NCBI RefSeq assembly: GCF_005063415.1
Contig: NZ_SUEG01000044.1
Coordinates: forward strand, 2,102-38,553
Length of the DNA stretch: 36,452 nt
Reading direction: 5' to 3'
Source of the DNA: Mesorhizobium sp.
GTDB taxonomy: Bacteria > Pseudomonadota > Alphaproteobacteria > Rhizobiales > Rhizobiaceae
This document shows, piece by piece, positions 7,578 through 16,733 of this stretch; the first letter of the stretch is position 1; each line of letters starts with the position of its first letter. The notes under the pieces are model-generated. The model ran no database searches. It worked only from the letters and a program-made list of their open reading frames with translations, and had not been told where the DNA came from. The translations under genes and the position numbers were made by a program.

Positions 7578-7628
7578 ATGAAAAAGGCACTCATTCTCGT
7601 AGGAAAGCGCGTGGGCAAGGCGGTGTAA
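7578..7628 (+). CDS. ilvL: ilvB leader peptide (attenuator peptide)
   Basis: A 16-codon reading frame, MKKALILVGKRVGKAV then TAA. Eight of its sixteen residues are Leu, Ile, Val or Ala, the amino acids expected to be monitored by an attenuator of branched-chain synthesis. It ends in a hairpin that overlaps its stop codon, and 33 bases after the stop is an intrinsic terminator, with ilvB beginning beyond. There is no ribosome site; the likely transcription start falls zero to three bases before the ATG, so the peptide is probably translated from a leaderless mRNA. I recall that the trp leader of Sinorhizobium is also translated leaderless. The gene symbol is by function and position. Confidence 0.75.
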   Translation: MKKALILVGKRVGKAV

Positions 7629-7685
7629 CCGCCGGGCGATGACCTCCCATGCGCAAGACACAGGCTCCCTCGGGGGCCTTTTTTA
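7619..7685 (+). promoter_or_regulatory. ilvB transcription attenuator
   Basis: The first hairpin is GGCGGT-GTA-ACCGCC (7619-7633), overlapping the leader stop codon and resembling the pause or 1:2 stem of attenuators. The second is AGGCTCC-CTCG-GGGGCCT (7662-7679), followed by a run of T, a typical intrinsic terminator. CCTCCC at about 7653-7658 could compete for the GGGGG of the terminator stem, but I could not establish a unique antiterminator by eye. The model is that ribosome stalling at Leu/Ile/Val codons prevents terminator formation and allows ilvB transcription. Confidence 0.7.
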
Positions 7686-7748
7686 TTGCCCGAAACACGA
7701 CTAAACGACCAGCAATCGCCCGATGGCGAACAGTACGGGACCAGACCG

Positions 7749-9545
7749 ATGAGCAGTGGACAGAATGAGCGGCGCGAAATGCCAAGAACCGAAATGACTG
7801 GCGCCGAAATGGTGGTGCAGGCGCTGAAGGACAACGGCGTCAAGCATGTTTTCGGCTATCCGGGCGGCGCGGTTCTGCCAATCTACGATGAAATTTTCCA
7901 GCAGGACGAGGTCGAGCACATCCTCGTCCGCCATGAGCAGGGCGCGGGCCATGCGGCGGAAGGCTATGCGCGCTCGACCGGCAAGGCCGGCGTCATGCTG
8001 GTGACCTCAGGGCCGGGCGCCACCAATGCGGTGACGCCATTGCAGGACGCGCTGATGGATTCGATCCCGCTGGTCTGCCTGACCGGCCAGGTGCCCACTT
8101 CACTGATCGGCTCGGATGCGTTCCAGGAATGCGACACGGTCGGCATCACGCGGCCCTGCACCAAGCACAACTGGCTGGTGAAGGACGTCAACGAGCTCGC
8201 GGCAACGATCCACGAGGCCTTCCATGTGGCAACCACAGGGCGCCCCGGTCCGGTCGTCGTCGACATTCCGAAGGACGTTCAGTTCGCCAAGGGCATCTAT
8301 GTCCCGCCGCAGACGGCGCCGCGCACCAGCTACCAACCGAAGGTCCAGGGCGATCTGGAAAAGATCAAGGCGGCGGTCGAGCTGATGGCCGGCGCCAGGA
8401 AGCCGATCATCTATTCGGGCGGCGGCGTCATCAATTCCGGCCCGGAGGCGAGCCATCTGCTGCGCGAGCTGGTCGACCTCACCGGCTTTCCCATCACCTC
8501 GACGCTGATGGGCCTCGGTGCCTATCCCGCGTCGGGCAAGAACTGGATGGGCATGCTCGGCATGCACGGCACCTATGAAGCGAACATGGCGATGCACGAT
8601 TGCGACGTCATGCTCTGCATCGGCGCGCGCTTCGACGACCGCATCACCGGGCGGCTGACGGCGTTTTCGCCGAATTCGAAGAAGATCCACATCGACATCG
8701 ACCCATCGTCGATCAACAAGAACGTCCACACCGACGTGCCGATCATCGGCGATGTCGGTCGCGTCCTGGAAGATCTGGTGCGGCTGTGGCGGGCAACCGC
8801 CAAGGCCGACAAGAAAACGCTTCACCCGTGGTGGGAGCAGATTGCCAAATGGCGCGCCCGCGATTCGCTCGCCTACAAGATGAACCACGAGGTGATCATG
8901 CCGCAATACGCCGTCCAGCGGCTCTATGCGCTGACCAAGGACCTCGACACCTACATCACCACCGAGGTCGGCCAGCATCAGATGTGGGCGGCGCAGCACT
9001 ACCACTTCGAGAAGCCGAACCGCTGGATGACCTCCGGTGGGCTGGGCACGATGGGCTACGGCCTGCCGGCGGCACTCGGCGTGCAAATCGCGCACCCGGA
9101 TGCGCTGGTCATCGATATCGCCGGCGACGCCTCGGTGCAGATGACGATGCAGGAGATGAGCGCGGCGGTGCAGCACGAGGCGCCGATCAAGATCTTCATC
9201 CTCAACAACCAGTATATGGGCATGGTGCGGCAATGGCAGCAGCTGCTGCACGGCAACCGGTTGTCGCATTCCTACACCGAGGCGATGCCGGATTTCGTCA
9301 AGCTCGCCGAAGCCTATGGCGGCCACGGCATTCGCTGCGACAAGCCGGACGAGCTCGATGACGCCATCAAGGAGATGATCGCGGTCAAGAAGCCCGTCCT
9401 GTTCGACTGCCGCGTGGCGACGCTCGCCAACTGCTTCCCGATGATCCCGTCGGGCAAGGCGCATAACGAGATGCTGTTGCCGGACGAGGCGACGGACGAA
9501 GCTGTGGCCAACGCTATCGACGCCAAGGGCAGGGAACTGGTGTAG
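7749..9545 (+). CDS. ilvB: Acetolactate synthase (AHAS), large catalytic subunit
   Basis: The 598-residue ThDP-dependent enzyme condenses pyruvate with pyruvate or 2-oxobutyrate, the first common step to valine, leucine and isoleucine. The order is an N-terminal pyrimidine-binding domain (VFGYPGGAVLPIYDEIF; catalytic Glu in RHEQGAGHAAEGYAR, about residue 63), a central FAD-binding domain, and a C-terminal pyrophosphate domain with the ThDP motif GDASVQMTMQE...FILNN (about 459-488). The length is normal. The ATG at 7749 (MSSGQNERREMPRTEM) is chosen; the ATG at 7779 (MPRTEMTGAEMVV) is an alternative, since neither has a strong ribosome site. The gene lies behind an attenuator and 66 bp before ilvH, so the two subunits are probably co-transcribed. 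The symbol could equally be ilvI. Confidence 0.95.
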   Translation: MSSGQNERREMPRTEMTGAEMVVQALKDNGVKHVFGYPGGAVLPIYDEIFQQDEVEHILVRHEQGAGHAAEGYARSTGKAGVMLVTSGPGATNAVTPLQDALMDSIPLVCLTGQVPTSLIGSDAFQECDTVGITRPCTKHNWLVKDVNELAATIHEAFHVATTGRPGPVVVDIPKDVQFAKGIYVPPQTAPRTSYQPKVQGDLEKIKAAVELMAGARKPIIYSGGGVINSGPEASHLLRELVDLTGFPITSTLMGLGAYPASGKNWMGMLGMHGTYEANMAMHDCDVMLCIGARFDDRITGRLTAFSPNSKKIHIDIDPSSINKNVHTDVPIIGDVGRVLEDLVRLWRATAKADKKTLHPWWEQIAKWRARDSLAYKMNHEVIMPQYAVQRLYALTKDLDTYITTEVGQHQMWAAQHYHFEKPNRWMTSGGLGTMGYGLPAALGVQIAHPDALVIDIAGDASVQMTMQEMSAAVQHEAPIKIFILNNQYMGMVRQWQQLLHGNRLSHSYTEAMPDFVKLAEAYGGHGIRCDKPDELDDAIKEMIAVKKPVLFDCRVATLANCFPMIPSGKAHNEMLLPDEATDEAVANAIDAKGRELV

Positions 9546-9611
9546 CCTGGTTCAAGGAAGCTGTGCGAAAACAGCAGATTAGCGCAAAAGTTTGAAACCG
9601 AGATTCATGTC

Positions 9612-10184
9612 ATGAACGCACAGTTGCAACCGACCGGCTCCGCCTATTTCATCGCCAAGGAGACGGAAAAACCAGAGAACCACACCCTTTCGGTCCTGGT
9701 CGACAACGAGCCGGGCGTGCTTGCCCGGGTCATCGGCCTGTTTTCCGGACGCGGCTACAACATCGAGAGCCTGACGGTCTCGGAAACCGAGCACGAAAAG
9801 CACCTGTCGCGCATCACGATCGTGACGCGCGGCACCCCGCACGTGCTGGAGCAGATCAAGCACCAGCTCGAGCGCATCGTGCCGGTGCACCGCGTCGTCG
9901 ATCTCACCGTGCGGTCGCAGGAATTCGGACAGGAGCGGCCATTGGAGCGGGAACTCGCGCTGGTCAAGGTCGCCGGCACCGGCGAAGCCCGCGTCGAGGC
10001 GCTCCGGCTCGCCGATGCATTCCGCGCCAGCGTCATCGATGCCAACACCGAGCATTTCATCTTCGAGATCACCGGCAAGGGCTCCAAGCTCGATCAGTTC
10101 ATCGCCATCATGAAACCGCTCGGGCTAGTTGAAATCTGCCGTACCGGAGTGGCGGCGATGAACCGCGGCCCGCAAGGGATGTGA
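9612..10184 (+). CDS. ilvH: Acetolactate synthase, small regulatory subunit
   Basis: The 190-residue regulatory subunit binds valine and activates the catalytic subunit. An N-terminal ACT domain (about 22-100) shows HTLSVLVDNEPGVLARVIGLFSGRGYNIESLTV, the classical glycine-containing effector-binding segment. The C-terminal half (EFGQERPLERELALVKVAGTGEARVEALRLADAFRA...EITGKGSKLDQF) is the second conserved domain. The length is a little over the E. coli protein, as in other alphaproteobacteria. It lies 66 bp after ilvB with no terminator between, consistent with one operon. ilvC is about 18 kb away, not in this operon. The symbol could also be ilvN. Confidence 0.95.
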   Translation: MNAQLQPTGSAYFIAKETEKPENHTLSVLVDNEPGVLARVIGLFSGRGYNIESLTVSETEHEKHLSRITIVTRGTPHVLEQIKHQLERIVPVHRVVDLTVRSQEFGQERPLERELALVKVAGTGEARVEALRLADAFRASVIDANTEHFIFEITGKGSKLDQFIAIMKPLGLVEICRTGVAAMNRGPQGM

Positions 10185-10244
10185 TCATCCAACTTGGCTC
10201 TATCTTGTCGCTTTGCCACCGATCGCACTGATTGGGGGAACACC

Positions 10245-10841
10245 ATGACATTCGACGCATTCTTCGCCTTGCTGGTCTATGCCTTCGTGACCTCGATCAC
10301 GCCGGGCCCGAACAACTTCATGCTTCTGGCCTCGGGCGTGAATTTCGGCTTGGTCAAGACCGTGCCGCACATGCTCGGCATCGGCTTCGGCTTCCTCGTG
10401 CTGTTGCTTGCGGTAGGCTTCGGGCTTGGCGCCGTGTTGACGGCCTTTCCGGTGCTGCACACCGGGTTGAAGATCGCCGGCGGCCTCTACCTGCTTTATC
10501 TCGCCTGGAAGATCGCCATGTCGCGCTCGCTCGGCGGCGAAGGCGAGGCGAAGGGCCAGCCGATGCGCTTCATCGAGGCTGCGGCTTTCCAGTGGGTCAA
10601 TCCCAAGGCCTGGGTGATGGCGATTACAGCCATGGCCATCTATACGAACCCGGAACGCCCTTTTGTGTCCGTGGTGCTGATCGCGGCCGCTTTCGCCGTC
10701 GTCATGCTGCCGAGCATTTCGACCTGGGCCGGTTTCGGCATGGCGCTGCGCGGTTTTCTGGCGGATGCGGTGCGGCTCAAATGGTTCAACATCGCCATGG
10801 GCGTGATGCTTGCGGCGACGTTGTGGCCGATGCTGCGTTAG
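10245..10841 (+). CDS. LysE/RhtB-family amino acid exporter
   Basis: A 198-residue polytopic membrane protein with about six hydrophobic segments. It opens with the family signature FVTSITPGPNNFMLLASG and carries AAAFQWVNPKAWVMAITA in the middle, both typical of LysE/RhtB translocators that export amino acids or related metabolites. The substrate cannot be told from sequence. The ATG at 10245 is chosen because GGGGGAA lies just upstream and the protein then begins at its first membrane segment; an in-frame start at 10194 would add 17 residues without membrane character. It lies 60 bp after ilvH, which could mean export of excess branched-chain amino acids, but that is inference from position only. 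Confidence 0.9.
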   Translation: MTFDAFFALLVYAFVTSITPGPNNFMLLASGVNFGLVKTVPHMLGIGFGFLVLLLAVGFGLGAVLTAFPVLHTGLKIAGGLYLLYLAWKIAMSRSLGGEGEAKGQPMRFIEAAAFQWVNPKAWVMAITAMAIYTNPERPFVSVVLIAAAFAVVMLPSISTWAGFGMALRGFLADAVRLKWFNIAMGVMLAATLWPMLR

Positions 10842-10856
10842 CTGCCGTTTTATTGT

Positions 10857-10869
10857 GCACTGCACATTA
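10857..10869. promoter_or_regulatory. Palindrome TGTGCACTGCACA
   Basis: A perfect 13-bp inverted repeat (TGTGCA-C-TGCACA) lies 16 bp after the LysE stop codon and about 140 bp before the RND adaptor gene. With only a one-base centre it cannot form an RNA hairpin, so a protein-binding site is more likely. The TGC-N3-GCA core resembles sites I recall for PhaR/AniA-type regulators; the target here is unknown. Confidence 0.35.
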
Positions 10870-11009
10870 AATCTTCGTAATGACGGGTTTTGGCCCTTTT
10901 TCGCCTTCGGCATCCTCTATTATCTGGCAAAAGCGCGGCAAGAGGCTGCGAGTTGAGCTAGACTACGGCCACCGGATAGCGGCGTGTCGGATCGAGAGGC
11001 CTTTTGTCG

Positions 11010-12260
11010 ATGCGCGGAAAGATCGTGTTTGCGGTGATCGCTGCAGCCTGCGTTGCCGCGGCGTGGCTCTATCTTTCGCCCAGCGCAATGAGCGGTCTTC
11101 AGCAGATTCTGTCGGCGAAGCAGACGACGGCGGCCGCGGACAAACCCGCTGCAGCGGCAAATGCCGCGCGTTCGACTTCGGTGGTTGCCGCCACCGCTTC
11201 GACGGCCGATTTCCCGGTCCGGCGCTATGCCATCGGCTTCGTGTCCTCTCCTGCCGTGGTCAGCATCAACGCACGGGTCTCGAGCCAGATCGTTGCAATC
11301 GCGGTCAAGGACGGACAGATGGTGAAGGCCGGAGACCTTCTGTTCTCGCTGGACGATCGCTCGTTGAAGGCGCAACTGGCACGCGATCAGGCGACGCTCG
11401 CGAAAGACCAGGCGCTGCTTGCCAGCGCAACGGCCGATCTTCAGCGCGCCAAAAATCTCGTCGCCAGGCAGGCCGGGACACAGCAGACCTACGATCAGGC
11501 TGTCGCGGCGCAGAAATCCGCCGCGGCCACCGTCGACGCCGACAAGGCAACGATCGATGCGGACCAAATCCAGCTTGGCTTCGCCACGATCAGGGCGCCG
11601 ATCTCCGGCAGGCTTGGCGCGATCAGCGTCGCCGTCGGCGATCTCGTCACCACCAGCAACGGCAGCAGCACGTCGACCCCGCTGGTGACGATCACGCAGG
11701 TCGACCCGCTGCAGGTGAACTTCAATCTCCCCGAAAGCGATCTTGCCTTGCTGCACAAGGCGCTGGCAGCGCCGCAGCAAGGTGCGGTAACGCTGACCAA
11801 GGATGGCGACCCGAAGCCGATCGGCAAGGGAACGCTGGATTTCGTCGATTCCAGCGTAGACACGGCGTCCGGCACGATCGCAACGCGAGCCAGCATGCCC
11901 AACGCCGATCTTTCGCTGTGGCCGGGCCAATATGTCAATGTCGTGCTCGATGCCGGCATCATGCCACAAATCACGTCCGTTCCGACAGTCGCCGTCCAGC
12001 CCAGCCAGAAGGGCCCGTTCGTCTATGTGATCAAGCCGGACAACACAGTGGAAATGCGGCCAGTGCAGGTCGCGCTGACAGAAGGTGCCAACACCGCGAT
12101 TAGTCAGGGTTTGAAAAGCGGCGAGCGTGTCGTCGTCGAGGGCCAGACCAAGCTGAAAAACGGCGCGGCGGTGCGCGAAGGCAAGGCTTCAACCGGCACC
12201 GGCGATCAGGCGGCTCCGAAGGTTGCCGAGGCTGACCGGAGGGGCGGAACACAGCCATGA
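11010..12260 (+). CDS. RND efflux periplasmic adaptor (membrane fusion protein)
   Basis: A 416-residue adaptor of the HlyD/AcrA type. A single N-terminal membrane anchor or signal (IVFAVIAAACVAAAWLYL) is followed by a low-complexity Ala-rich linker. Then come a lipoyl half-motif (ARVSSQIVAIAVKDGQMVKAGDLLFSLDD), an alpha-helical hairpin rich in Ala/Gln/Asp (about 115-185), the second lipoyl half (IRAPISGRLGAISVAVGDLVT) and a beta-barrel (PLQVNFNLPESDLALL). The ATG at 11010 is used; a TTG two codons earlier is possible, and GAGAGG precedes both. The stop codon overlaps the start of the pump gene by four bases (ATGA), indicating translational coupling. No outer-membrane TolC-like gene is adjacent, so a TolC encoded elsewhere would be needed. 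Confidence 0.92.
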   Translation: MRGKIVFAVIAAACVAAAWLYLSPSAMSGLQQILSAKQTTAAADKPAAAANAARSTSVVAATASTADFPVRRYAIGFVSSPAVVSINARVSSQIVAIAVKDGQMVKAGDLLFSLDDRSLKAQLARDQATLAKDQALLASATADLQRAKNLVARQAGTQQTYDQAVAAQKSAAATVDADKATIDADQIQLGFATIRAPISGRLGAISVAVGDLVTTSNGSSTSTPLVTITQVDPLQVNFNLPESDLALLHKALAAPQQGAVTLTKDGDPKPIGKGTLDFVDSSVDTASGTIATRASMPNADLSLWPGQYVNVVLDAGIMPQITSVPTVAVQPSQKGPFVYVIKPDNTVEMRPVQVALTEGANTAISQGLKSGERVVVEGQTKLKNGAAVREGKASTGTGDQAAPKVAEADRRGGTQP

Positions 12261-15200
12261 TTTCCGAATTCTGCATCCGCAGGCCCGTCGCCACGCTGCT
12301 CATGTCGTTCGCCCTAGTTCTAGGCGGGCTATTTGCTTACAAATTCCTGCCGGTCGCGGCGCTGCCAAGCGCGGAATTTCCGGTTGTCAACGTCTCGGCC
12401 TCGCTGCCTGGAGCCTCGCCGGAAACCATGGCGACCTCGGTAGCAACGCCTCTGATCAAGCAGTTTTCCACCATCGCAGGCATCGATTCAATCTCGACGA
12501 CCAACTCGCTCGGCTCGACCTCGATCGCCATTCAGTTCGTGCTCAACCGCGACATCGATGCAGCCGCCGCTGACGTGCAGGCGGCGATCGCACGCACGCA
12601 GCGACAATTGCCGCTGGAGATGACCAGCCCGCCGAGCTACCGCAAGGTCAATCCAGCCGACGCGCCGATCCTGCTGATGTCGCTTGTCAGTGACACCATT
12701 CCGCTGACCGATCTCAATGCGTTTGCCGAGAATGTGATTTCGCCATCGCTGTCGACGATCGACGGCGTTGCGCAGGTTTCGATCTACGGCCAGCAGAAAT
12801 ATGCCGTGCGCGTCCAGATCGATCCGACGGCGCTCGCCGCTCGCGGCATCTCGATCGACCAGCTGCAGACGGCCATTGCCTCGGCCAACAGCAACACGCC
12901 GCTCGGCGTGCTCAAGAACAACAAACAGCAGCTGACGATCACCGCGAACACCCAGCTGACCAACGCGGCGGGATTCTCCAACATCATCATCGCCACCAAG
13001 AACGGCCATCCGGTGCGGCTCGGCCAGGTGACCCGCGTCATCGATTCGGTCGAGACCACGACGACGGCAAGCTGGTATGACGGCACCCGCGCCATCATCA
13101 TGGCGGTGCAGCGTCAGCCGGATGCCAACACCGTCGATGTCGTCGACCGCGTCAAGGCGATGCTGCCTTCCTTCGAGGGTCAGATGCCGGCGACGGCGAG
13201 CATCCAGTTGCTCAACGACCGCTCGACGTCGATCCGCGAGGCGGTGGACGACGTGCAGTTCACGCTGCTGCTCACCATCGCGCTCGTGGTGATGGTGATC
13301 TTCCTGTTCCTGCGCCGGGTGACGGCGACGGTCATCCCGGCAGTGGCGGTACCGATTTCGCTCATCGCCACGCTGGGCGTGATGTACCTGCTCGGGTTTT
13401 CCATCGACAACGTCTCATTGATGGGGCTGACGCTGGCGGTCGGCCTTGTCGTCGACGATGCCATCGTCATGCTGGAAAATATTTTCCGCCATATGGAGGA
13501 GGACGGGCTCTCGGCCCTCGAGGCGTCGCTCAAGGGCGCACGCGAGATCGGCTTCACCATCATCTCGATCTCGATCTCGCTGGTCGCCGTGTTCATTCCG
13601 GTGCTTTTGATGGGCGGCGTGATAGGGCGCATCTTCAACGAATTCGCGGTGGTGGTGACGGTCGCCATCCTGGCGTCGATGTTCGTCTCGCTGACGTTGA
13701 CGCCGATGCTGTGCTCGCGGCTGTTGTCGTTATCGAAAGCCGAGCAGAAGGCGGCGCATGGCGAGGACCATAGGCAAAACGTTTTCATGCGGGGCTATGA
13801 CTGGCTGCTGACATTCTGCCTGCGCCACAATTTCCTGGTTTTCCTTGTCTTCCTCGTGACCGCCGGGCTGTCGGTCTGGCTGATCCAGATCTCGCCGAAG
13901 GGCTTCTTCCCGCAGGAGGATATCGGCCAGGTCTCGGTGACGACCATCGCGCGCCAGGACATCTCCTTCGACGCCATGGTCAAGTTGCAGGGGCAAGTGG
14001 CTGATGTCTTCTCCCATTCGCCCTATGTCGCGCATGTCGGCTGGTCGGCGGGCAGTGGAAACAATGCGCTCAACCAAGGCCAGCTGTTTGTACAGCTGAA
14101 AGACAAAGACCAGCGACCGAACATCGACAAGGTACTTTCGGATCTGCGGCGCCAGCTTGCCAATGTGTCCGGCATCGAAACCTACATGCAACCGGTGCAG
14201 AACCTGCGGCTCGGCGCGCGCTCTTCGGCGAGTGCCTACCAGCTTGCCGTGCAGGGCCTCGATACCGGCCTGACGAACGTCTGGGCGCAAAAGTTGACGG
14301 ACGCGATGGCTGCCGATCATGGCGCCTTCACCGATGTCACGAATGATCTGCAGAACAACGCGTTGCAGGCGACGCTGGTGATCGACCGCGACAAGGCAGC
14401 GACGCTTGGCGTCGATACCGACACGTTGCGCTCCAGCCTCTATGGCGGTTTCGGCACCCAGCAGGTGTCGACCATCTTCGGTTCGGCCGACAGCTATAAA
14501 GTGGTCATGGAGCTCGACCCGAAGATCGAGTGGTCGCCCGAACGGATGCTGGCGATCAAGGTAAGGACGGTCAGCGGCAGGATGGTACCGCTTGGCGCCT
14601 TCGCCCGCGTCGATCGGACCGCCGGTGCTTTGACCGTCAACCAGCTCGGCCAGCTCCCGGCAGTGACCATCTCCTACAATCTGCCGCAGGGCGTGGCCCT
14701 CGGCGACAGCGTGAGCCACATCAATGCGCTGAAGGAAAAAATCGGCATGCCGCCGACGATCTCGACCACTTTCTCGGGCACGGCGAGGACTTTCCAGGAT
14801 TCGCTTTCCAACCAGGGACTGCTGATCGGTGGCGCGATCCTCACAATCTATATCGTTCTCGGCATGCTCTATGAGAGCTTCATCCATCCGCTCACTATCC
14901 TGACCGGGCTTCCGTCGGCGGTGCTCGGTGCGCTGGTGGCACTGCGGCTGGCGGGGATGGATTTGTCGGTGATCGCTGTGATCGGCATCCTGATGCTGAT
15001 CGGCATCGTCAAGAAGAACGGCATCATGATGATCGACGTGGCGCTCGAGCTCAGGCGCGACGGGATGTCGCCCGTCGAATCCATCCACAAGGCCTGCCTG
15101 ATGCGCTTCCGGCCGATCATGATGACCACGCTTGCCGCGCTGATGGGCACCATCCCGATCGCGCTCGGCACCGGTGCCAGTGCGGAACTGCGCCAGCCTC

Positions 15201-15415
15201 TTGGCGTGGCGGTGGTCGGCGGCCTTGTCGCCTCGCAGGCACTGACGCTGTTCGTCACGCCCGTCATCTACGTCTACATGGAGCATTTTTCCGGCTGGCT
15301 CGTCAGCGTATGGGCGGGGCGCCGGGGCGAGCCGAGCCCGGTCGAGGCGGTCGACCAGCCGTCACTGTTCGACGAGGAGGAAGAACCGGTGCCGCAGAGG
15401 GCGGCAGCCGAATAG
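12257..15415 (+). CDS. RND (HAE1-type) multidrug efflux pump, inner-membrane subunit
   Basis: A 1052-residue proton-driven transporter of the AcrB/MdtB-MdtC type. It has the expected repeat: an N-terminal membrane helix (ISEFCIRRPVATLLMSFALVLGGLFAYKFLPV), a large periplasmic loop with PGASPETMATSVATPLIKQ, helices from about residue 330, a second periplasmic loop from about 540, and a final helix bundle. The proton-relay segment in the fourth helix reads LAVGLVVDDAIVMLENIFRHMEE, with both relay aspartates present. The C-terminal tail is acidic and short. The ATG overlaps the adaptor's stop codon. Substrate not predictable; the sequence is closer to MdtB/MuxB than to AcrB by impression only. 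Confidence 0.93.
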   Translation: MISEFCIRRPVATLLMSFALVLGGLFAYKFLPVAALPSAEFPVVNVSASLPGASPETMATSVATPLIKQFSTIAGIDSISTTNSLGSTSIAIQFVLNRDIDAAAADVQAAIARTQRQLPLEMTSPPSYRKVNPADAPILLMSLVSDTIPLTDLNAFAENVISPSLSTIDGVAQVSIYGQQKYAVRVQIDPTALAARGISIDQLQTAIASANSNTPLGVLKNNKQQLTITANTQLTNAAGFSNIIIATKNGHPVRLGQVTRVIDSVETTTTASWYDGTRAIIMAVQRQPDANTVDVVDRVKAMLPSFEGQMPATASIQLLNDRSTSIREAVDDVQFTLLLTIALVVMVIFLFLRRVTATVIPAVAVPISLIATLGVMYLLGFSIDNVSLMGLTLAVGLVVDDAIVMLENIFRHMEEDGLSALEASLKGAREIGFTIISISISLVAVFIPVLLMGGVIGRIFNEFAVVVTVAILASMFVSLTLTPMLCSRLLSLSKAEQKAAHGEDHRQNVFMRGYDWLLTFCLRHNFLVFLVFLVTAGLSVWLIQISPKGFFPQEDIGQVSVTTIARQDISFDAMVKLQGQVADVFSHSPYVAHVGWSAGSGNNALNQGQLFVQLKDKDQRPNIDKVLSDLRRQLANVSGIETYMQPVQNLRLGARSSASAYQLAVQGLDTGLTNVWAQKLTDAMAADHGAFTDVTNDLQNNALQATLVIDRDKAATLGVDTDTLRSSLYGGFGTQQVSTIFGSADSYKVVMELDPKIEWSPERMLAIKVRTVSGRMVPLGAFARVDRTAGALTVNQLGQLPAVTISYNLPQGVALGDSVSHINALKEKIGMPPTISTTFSGTARTFQDSLSNQGLLIGGAILTIYIVLGMLYESFIHPLTILTGLPSAVLGALVALRLAGMDLSVIAVIGILMLIGIVKKNGIMMIDVALELRRDGMSPVESIHKACLMRFRPIMMTTLAALMGTIPIALGTGASAELRQPLGVAVVGGLVASQALTLFVTPVIYVYMEHFSGWLVSVWAGRRGEPSPVEAVDQPSLFDEEEEPVPQRAAAE

Positions 15416-15471
15416 CGCTGGTCCAAGCCGTGGTGCTTGCGGCCGGAGGTCCGCGATCGTAATTTGATGCC

Positions 15472-16077
15472 ATGCCGCACAATCACGACCACGACAACGA
15501 GCTTGATCCTTTTGCGGCGCGTGTGCGCGCACTGGAGACGATTCTCACCAGCAAAGGTCTGATCGATCCGGCGGCGATCGACGTCATCGTCGACACCTAC
15601 GAGACCAAGATCGGGCCGCGCAACGGCGCAAAGGTGGTGGCGAAGGCTTGGGTTGATCCCGGGTTTGCCGCATGGCTGAAGCGTGATGCGACGGCGGCCA
15701 TCGAATCGCTCGGCTATACCGGCCGGCAAGGCGAGCACATGCAGGCGGTCTTCAATACGGCCGACACGCACAACCTCGTCGTCTGCACGCTATGCTCCTG
15801 CTATCCATGGTCGGTGCTCGGCCTGCCGCCGGTCTGGTACAAGGCGCCGCCTTACCGTTCGCGCGCAGTGATCGATCCGCGCGGCGTGCTCGAGGAATTC
15901 GGCCTGACCTTGCCGGCGACGACGACAATCCGGGTGTGGGATTCGACCGCCGAGCTGCGCTATCTCGTGGTGCCGATGCAGCCTAGGGGCACCGAGGGCT
16001 GGGATGAGGCACGGCTCGCCGATCTGGTGACGCGCGATGCCATGATCGGCACGGCGTTGGCGCGGGAGCCGGCATGA
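15472..16077 (+). CDS. nthA: Nitrile hydratase, alpha subunit (cobalt type)
   Basis: The 201-residue metal-binding subunit of the enzyme that hydrates nitriles to amides. The active-site motif is CTLCSCYPW (about 105-113). Threonine after the first cysteine and tyrosine after the last are the marks of the cobalt type, whereas iron enzymes have CSLCSCTPW. The three cysteines and the serine are all present as metal ligands and post-translationally oxidised positions. The flanking [13 protein letters not shown] and [24 protein letters not shown] match the family. The N-terminus is His/Asp-rich ([12 protein letters not shown]). No close ribosome site is visible; GGAGG lies 20 or more bases upstream. 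It overlaps nthB by four bases. Confidence 0.95.
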   Translation: MPHNHDHDNELDPFAARVRALETILTSKGLIDPAAIDVIVDTYETKIGPRNGAKVVAKAWVDPGFAAWLKRDATAAIESLGYTGRQGEHMQAVFNTADTHNLVVCTLCSCYPWSVLGLPPVWYKAPPYRSRAVIDPRGVLEEFGLTLPATTTIRVWDSTAELRYLVVPMQPRGTEGWDEARLADLVTRDAMIGTALAREPA

Positions 16078-16733
16078 ACGGGCCGCAGGATCTCGGCGGC
16101 CAGATGGGTTTCGGGCCAGTCGCGCCCGAATCGGACGAACCCTATTTCCATGCCGATTGGGAAAGGCGGGCGCTGGGCGTGACGTTGTGCGCCGGCGCCA
16201 TGGGCGCCTGGACCATCGACGAGAGTCGGCACGCGCGGGAATCGCTGCACCCAGCGGATTATTATGCCTCCAGCTACTACCAGATATGGATCAAGGCGCT
16301 GGAGGTGCTGCTCAAACGCCATGGTTTCGTCAGCGATCGCGACCTGGCCGCGGGCGACGCAGTCGACCCGACGGCGACACCCAAACGAGTGCTGAAGGCT
16401 AAAGATGTTCCGGCGTTGCTGGCCAAGGGCGGGCGCTGCGACCGGCCTGTCGCCGCGCCGCCGCGGTTCAAGGCGGGCGACCTGGTGCGAACCAGGAACT
16501 TTCATCCGACCGGCCACACCAGGCTGCCACGCTATGCTCGCGGCAAACAAGGCGTCGTCGAGGCGGTACGCGACGGCTTTGTCTTTCCCGACACCAATGC
16601 GCACGGCCAGGGCGAAAACCCGCAATGGGTCTATACGGTGGCCTTCAGCGGCGGCGAAATCTGGGGCGAGGGCGCCGACCCGACACTTGTCGTATCGATC
16701 GATGCCTGGGAGAGCTACCTTGAGCCGGCGTGA
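16074..16733 (+). CDS. nthB: Nitrile hydratase, beta subunit
   Basis: The 219-residue partner of the alpha subunit. It opens with the conserved [16 protein letters not shown] and the segment [23 protein letters not shown] middle [22 protein letters not shown] follows, and the C-terminal SH3-like barrel reads [31 protein letters not shown]. Those blocks are diagnostic for nitrile hydratase beta. The start ATG overlaps the nthA stop (ATGA), and the accessory gene begins inside its last codons, so the three genes are tightly coupled. The length is usual for stand-alone beta subunits. Cytosolic. Confidence 0.95.
   Translation: MNGPQDLGGQMGFGPVAPESDEPYFHADWERRALGVTLCAGAMGAWTIDESRHARESLHPADYYASSYYQIWIKALEVLLKRHGFVSDRDLAAGDAVDPTATPKRVLKAKDVPALLAKGGRCDRPVAAPPRFKAGDLVRTRNFHPTGHTRLPRYARGKQGVVEAVRDGFVFPDTNAHGQGENPQWVYTVAFSGGEIWGEGADPTLVVSIDAWESYLEPA

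Noticed and set aside
8100..9464. 454-codon open frame opposite ilvB
   Set aside because: Antisense of a highly conserved enzyme, with composition typical of GC-rich shadows.
13730..15286. Long open frame on the minus strand opposite the RND pump
   Set aside because: Low-complexity composition rich in His, Asp and Arg, no motif, and fully inside a well-identified gene.
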